DNA from: Lentisphaeria bacterium
Lineage (GTDB): Bacteria; Verrucomicrobiota; Lentisphaeria; Victivallales; GWF2-50-93
Assembly (NCBI GenBank): GCA_020056205.1
Contig: JAGVIF010000218.1
Coordinates: 1 to 8,169 of the forward strand
Reading direction: 5' to 3'
DNA: 8,169 nucleotides
Shown in pieces: positions 6,116 through 8,169 of this stretch; position 1 is the stretch's first letter, and every line of letters starts with the position of its first letter. The translations under genes and the position numbers were made by a program. The notes beneath the pieces were generated by a model. The model searched no databases and had not been told where the DNA came from. It saw only the letters and a list, made by a program, of their open reading frames with translations.

Positions 6116-6757
6116 ATTATCAAAAAACTTTTACAAGGCATGACCGTCTCCCTAATTGTCGTAATCCTTCCTTGCGCGGGAAATCCGGCCTTTCTGAGAA
6201 CTCCACAGGCATGGATACTTGTGGCAACAGGAATCTTGGCATCTCTCTTCCAACCTGCATATAATCCATTTGAAAAGTCTCCGGACAGCAGAGACAGGGG
6301 TACGGCCAATCAAATCATATGGTCCGTTTATTTGACGCAACTTGCGGTAATCCTTGAGGCATCATATGTCCGATATCCGGACAGTGTTTCATGGAACACA
6401 ACGACAAGCATTGCTCTTGTCCTTATCATCGCCGGACTTTTCATACGCACATGGGCAGTCTATACGCTGGGCAAATTCTTCACTTGGCATATTGTGACTC
6501 GGGCTGATCAGACAATCATAACGACAGGACCGTATGCGTACATCCGCCATCCAGGTTATTCCGGGGCGTTCCTGACATACGCGAGCGCCGCCATTTTTCT
6601 CCATTCATGGTATATGTTTGTACCATCGGCCATCATATTGTGGCTCGCTTTTGTTCGCCGGATCAGGCACGAGGAGGATGAACTGAAACAAAAACTCGGG
6701 GAGCCTTACGTAAATTACTGTTTGAAGGTGAAGAGGTTAATCCCGGGTGTCTGGTGA
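6116..6757 (+). CDS. Integral-membrane methyltransferase, isoprenylcysteine carboxyl methyltransferase (ICMT/PEMT) type
   Basis: The frame is safe from ATG 6140 (205 residues); I extend it to ATT 6116 (213 residues) because the only good Shine-Dalgarno fits that codon and the added start, (M)IKKLLQG, gives the first membrane helix a basic cytoplasmic lead. Numbering from the ATG, hydrophobic segments lie at about 2-17, 25-40, 58-76, 90-109 and 142-171. The family signature is complete: GPYAYIRHPGYSG (130-142), the R-x-R-H-E-E block (174-179), then GEPYVNYCLKVKRLIP (187-202). These bind S-adenosylmethionine at the membrane. In bacteria this fold methylates varied targets (lipids, thiols, carboxyls), and protein prenylation is not expected, so the ICMT name describes fold, not substrate. 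It is the third gene of the operon, 13 bp after GH3. Its stop is 4 bp from that of the convergent gene. Confidence 0.83.
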   Translation: MIKKLLQGMTVSLIVVILPCAGNPAFLRTPQAWILVATGILASLFQPAYNPFEKSPDSRDRGTANQIIWSVYLTQLAVILEASYVRYPDSVSWNTTTSIALVLIIAGLFIRTWAVYTLGKFFTWHIVTRADQTIITTGPYAYIRHPGYSGAFLTYASAAIFLHSWYMFVPSAIILWLAFVRRIRHEEDELKQKLGEPYVNYCLKVKRLIPGVW

Positions 6758-6761
6758 ATCA

Positions 6762-8075
6762 CTAGGCGGTATCATGAGCCGTTTGCATGTGGTTTGCCGC
6801 CGAATGGTTGAATTTTGAAGGCTGATAATAAACCTGAGCCCCGTCCCCGACATCTATTATCTGGAACGATCTTGTCGTCTGCACATAGAGATGCTCCCCG
6901 TCTGACGAAGGGGAAATTGTTCCAACAAAACATTTTTCCTGATTCATGTTCCTTATCTCGAACTTCCTTAACAAACACATATTTTCGGCGTCCGCCACAT
7001 ATATGAGATTCGGGAATCCCATTGCGGCAAGAAGTTTCCTCCCCCGATGCATGAAGACATGAAAATTTGTAAGGCGGAACATACCGGGATCGGTAAATTC
7101 CCCCAATTCAACAGGGCCATCGGCAGTCAACCCGTATTTGAAGACTGAAGCCGGTCCGTTGAACTTCAGGGAATATGTCGCATACCTGAGAAGAGCCACG
7201 ATTGACGTGGGAATGAATTTAAAATTATGATTGGAGAAATAAATCACATCGGTATCCACGGGATCAAACTGGGCATGCGCGGCTACAATGAATTTCGACA
7301 ATATCCAATGCCTTTTGTTCTCCATATCCACAATGAGCACTTTTGAAGGAATAGTGTTTCCGTCGCTGTCCTGAAACATCCCCAGCTCACAGGCGACACA
7401 GTATTTTTCGCTCTTGTTCACCATGATATCATGCATGTAGTCCGAGAGTTTCCCGTTCCATATTTCCTGGCAATCATCTCCCGACAGATTGCGCCTGAGT
7501 ATGCGGAATTCCACATCGCGGTGCGGATCACAAAGCTTTCCGAGTGATTCTGGCAGGGAATAGATCATCTGGTATATGTCCCTTGTCCTATGGCAATACC
7601 ATTGCTGGGAGCCGTAGATCATATCATCGCCCACATCATCATGCCTGACATACTCAACGGTTCTCCTCTTGCAGTCAACAAGGATGTAGCCCACGTAGGC
7701 CCAAAGATTGACAAGAAATTTTCCGTCTCCAATTGACGTTACCGCGTGTGGAACTGTCATAAGCATGATCTGCTCCGGGAAGGAAAACCCGTAATGGAAT
7801 TTTTCAACAAGTATTTTCGCCCTTGAAACAAGCGTATCTTTCCTTTTCAATGCTTTCATGAAGATGGGTATTCCAGGCTTGATTATATGAAGATGCCCTA
7901 TCTCAACCAGAAGGCATTTACGTTCCTTGAAATTATAAAAATAGTAGGCATGCTCGCCGTATCTCAGAAGCCATGTCCCTTTCACCGTCGGCACAATCAC
8001 GGCATCGTCTGCCAGGCCATCCGCGCCAAAGAGACGGAATTCCGTGAATTTCGCATTTATCGGATAATGCATCAT
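6762..8075 (-). CDS. Unrecognised 437-residue protein, probable beta-propeller with regularly placed histidines
   Basis: I cannot name this family. The sequence alternates short hydrophobic strands with turns in propeller fashion, and several stretches align with one another: PHAVTSIGDGKFLV (109-122), MHDIMVNKSEKYCVA (214-228), AHAQFDPVDTDVIYFS (266-281), FHVFMHRGRKLLAAM (338-352) and GTISPSSDGEHLYV (385-398). In the first four a histidine (H110, H215, H267, H339) occupies the same position before the strand. Oligogalacturonate lyases and carotenoid oxygenases are propellers with axial metal-binding histidines and share local look-alikes, but neither can be assigned. There is no signal peptide or membrane segment, so it is probably cytoplasmic. 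Two tandem ATGs (8075 and 8072) could start it; the ribosome site is weak (AGAAG, about 13 bases upstream). The next upstream in-frame stop is at 8106-8108, so little extension is possible. Confidence 0.75.
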   Translation of the reverse strand: MMHYPINAKFTEFRLFGADGLADDAVIVPTVKGTWLLRYGEHAYYFYNFKERKCLLVEIGHLHIIKPGIPIFMKALKRKDTLVSRAKILVEKFHYGFSFPEQIMLMTVPHAVTSIGDGKFLVNLWAYVGYILVDCKRRTVEYVRHDDVGDDMIYGSQQWYCHRTRDIYQMIYSLPESLGKLCDPHRDVEFRILRRNLSGDDCQEIWNGKLSDYMHDIMVNKSEKYCVACELGMFQDSDGNTIPSKVLIVDMENKRHWILSKFIVAAHAQFDPVDTDVIYFSNHNFKFIPTSIVALLRYATYSLKFNGPASVFKYGLTADGPVELGEFTDPGMFRLTNFHVFMHRGRKLLAAMGFPNLIYVADAENMCLLRKFEIRNMNQEKCFVGTISPSSDGEHLYVQTTRSFQIIDVGDGAQVYYQPSKFNHSAANHMQTAHDTA

Positions 8076-8105
8076 GTTGGAATCAGGACTTCTAAATTCA
8101 TACGC

Positions 8106-8169
8106 CTATGGTTTTATGAGCCAGTTGCAAAAGTCATAAACCGCGCCGTTGCAGATGCCATCGGAGGGC
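8106..8169 (-). CDS. 3' end of an unidentified gene, cut by the right window edge
   Basis: On the minus strand, the frame entering from the edge reads SDGICNGAVYDFCNWLIKP and ends in TAG (complement of 106-108 within 8100s, i.e. 8106-8108). With two Cys, a Trp and no stops it looks like a real protein tail, and it has the same strand as the propeller gene 30 bp further on, so the two probably form an operon. It is also in the same reading frame as that gene; a single protein split by the TAG is possible but less likely, because the propeller protein has its own tandem ATG start. The family is not recognisable from 20 residues. Confidence 0.45.
   Translation of the reverse strand, partial: PSDGICNGAVYDFCNWLIKP

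Noticed and set aside
6116..6757. True protein isoprenylcysteine methyltransferase
   Set aside because: The fold motifs fit, but bacteria generally lack prenylated CaaX proteins and nothing nearby suggests prenylation; the family name is kept only as a structural label.
6762..8075. Oligogalacturonate lyase or carotenoid oxygenase assignment
   Set aside because: Local strings (AHAQFDP, MHDIMV) resemble each family in turn, but the order and surroundings of the histidines do not match either one, and no pectin or carotenoid genes are nearby.

Overview
The window is bacterial and most likely Gram-negative: dense, intron-free genes, good Shine-Dalgarno sites, a YjcH/ActP-type permease pair, and relics of a YefM/YoeB-type toxin-antitoxin module. 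The phylum cannot be fixed from the sequence. No rRNA, tRNA, CRISPR array, intact insertion sequence or phage gene was seen.

Layout, left to right. (1) 1-539 is a decayed, mostly intergenic zone on the minus strand. It holds the 5' end of an unidentified gene running off the left edge, a seven-unit 8-bp degenerate tandem array, a 12-bp perfect palindrome, and what looks like the wreck of a yefM-yoeB module: the C-terminal half of the antitoxin followed directly by only the last ~20 residues of the toxin. (2) 540-3053, minus strand, is a two-gene transport unit: a DUF485 small membrane protein followed by a sodium:solute symporter of the acetate permease (ActP) group. The symporter carries an unusual ~280-residue extracytoplasmic insert between transmembrane segments 6 and 7. 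(3) 3054-3270 is a divergent, AT-rich promoter region. (4) 3271-6757, plus strand, is a compact three-gene operon: an enolase-superfamily epimerase/cycloisomerase, a GH3-family acyl-acid amido synthetase, and an integral-membrane methyltransferase of the isoprenylcysteine carboxyl methyltransferase (ICMT) type. The methyltransferase probably uses a rare ATT start. (5) 6762-8169, minus strand, is an unrecognised 437-residue protein with the look of a beta-propeller and regularly placed histidines, preceded by the last 20 codons of another gene that leaves the window.

The most interesting part is the operon in (4). GH3 enzymes adenylate a carboxylic acid and pass the acyl group to an amine, usually an amino acid. 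Several enolase-superfamily members racemise dipeptides or N-acylated amino acids at the alpha carbon, and ICMT-type enzymes methylate carboxyl, thiol or other groups at a membrane. Together the three read as a small pathway that could make, epimerise and methylate an N-acyl-amino-acid or peptide-like small molecule. This is inference from families and gene order; no substrate can be read from the sequence. The convergent propeller gene ends 4 bp away and may or may not be related.
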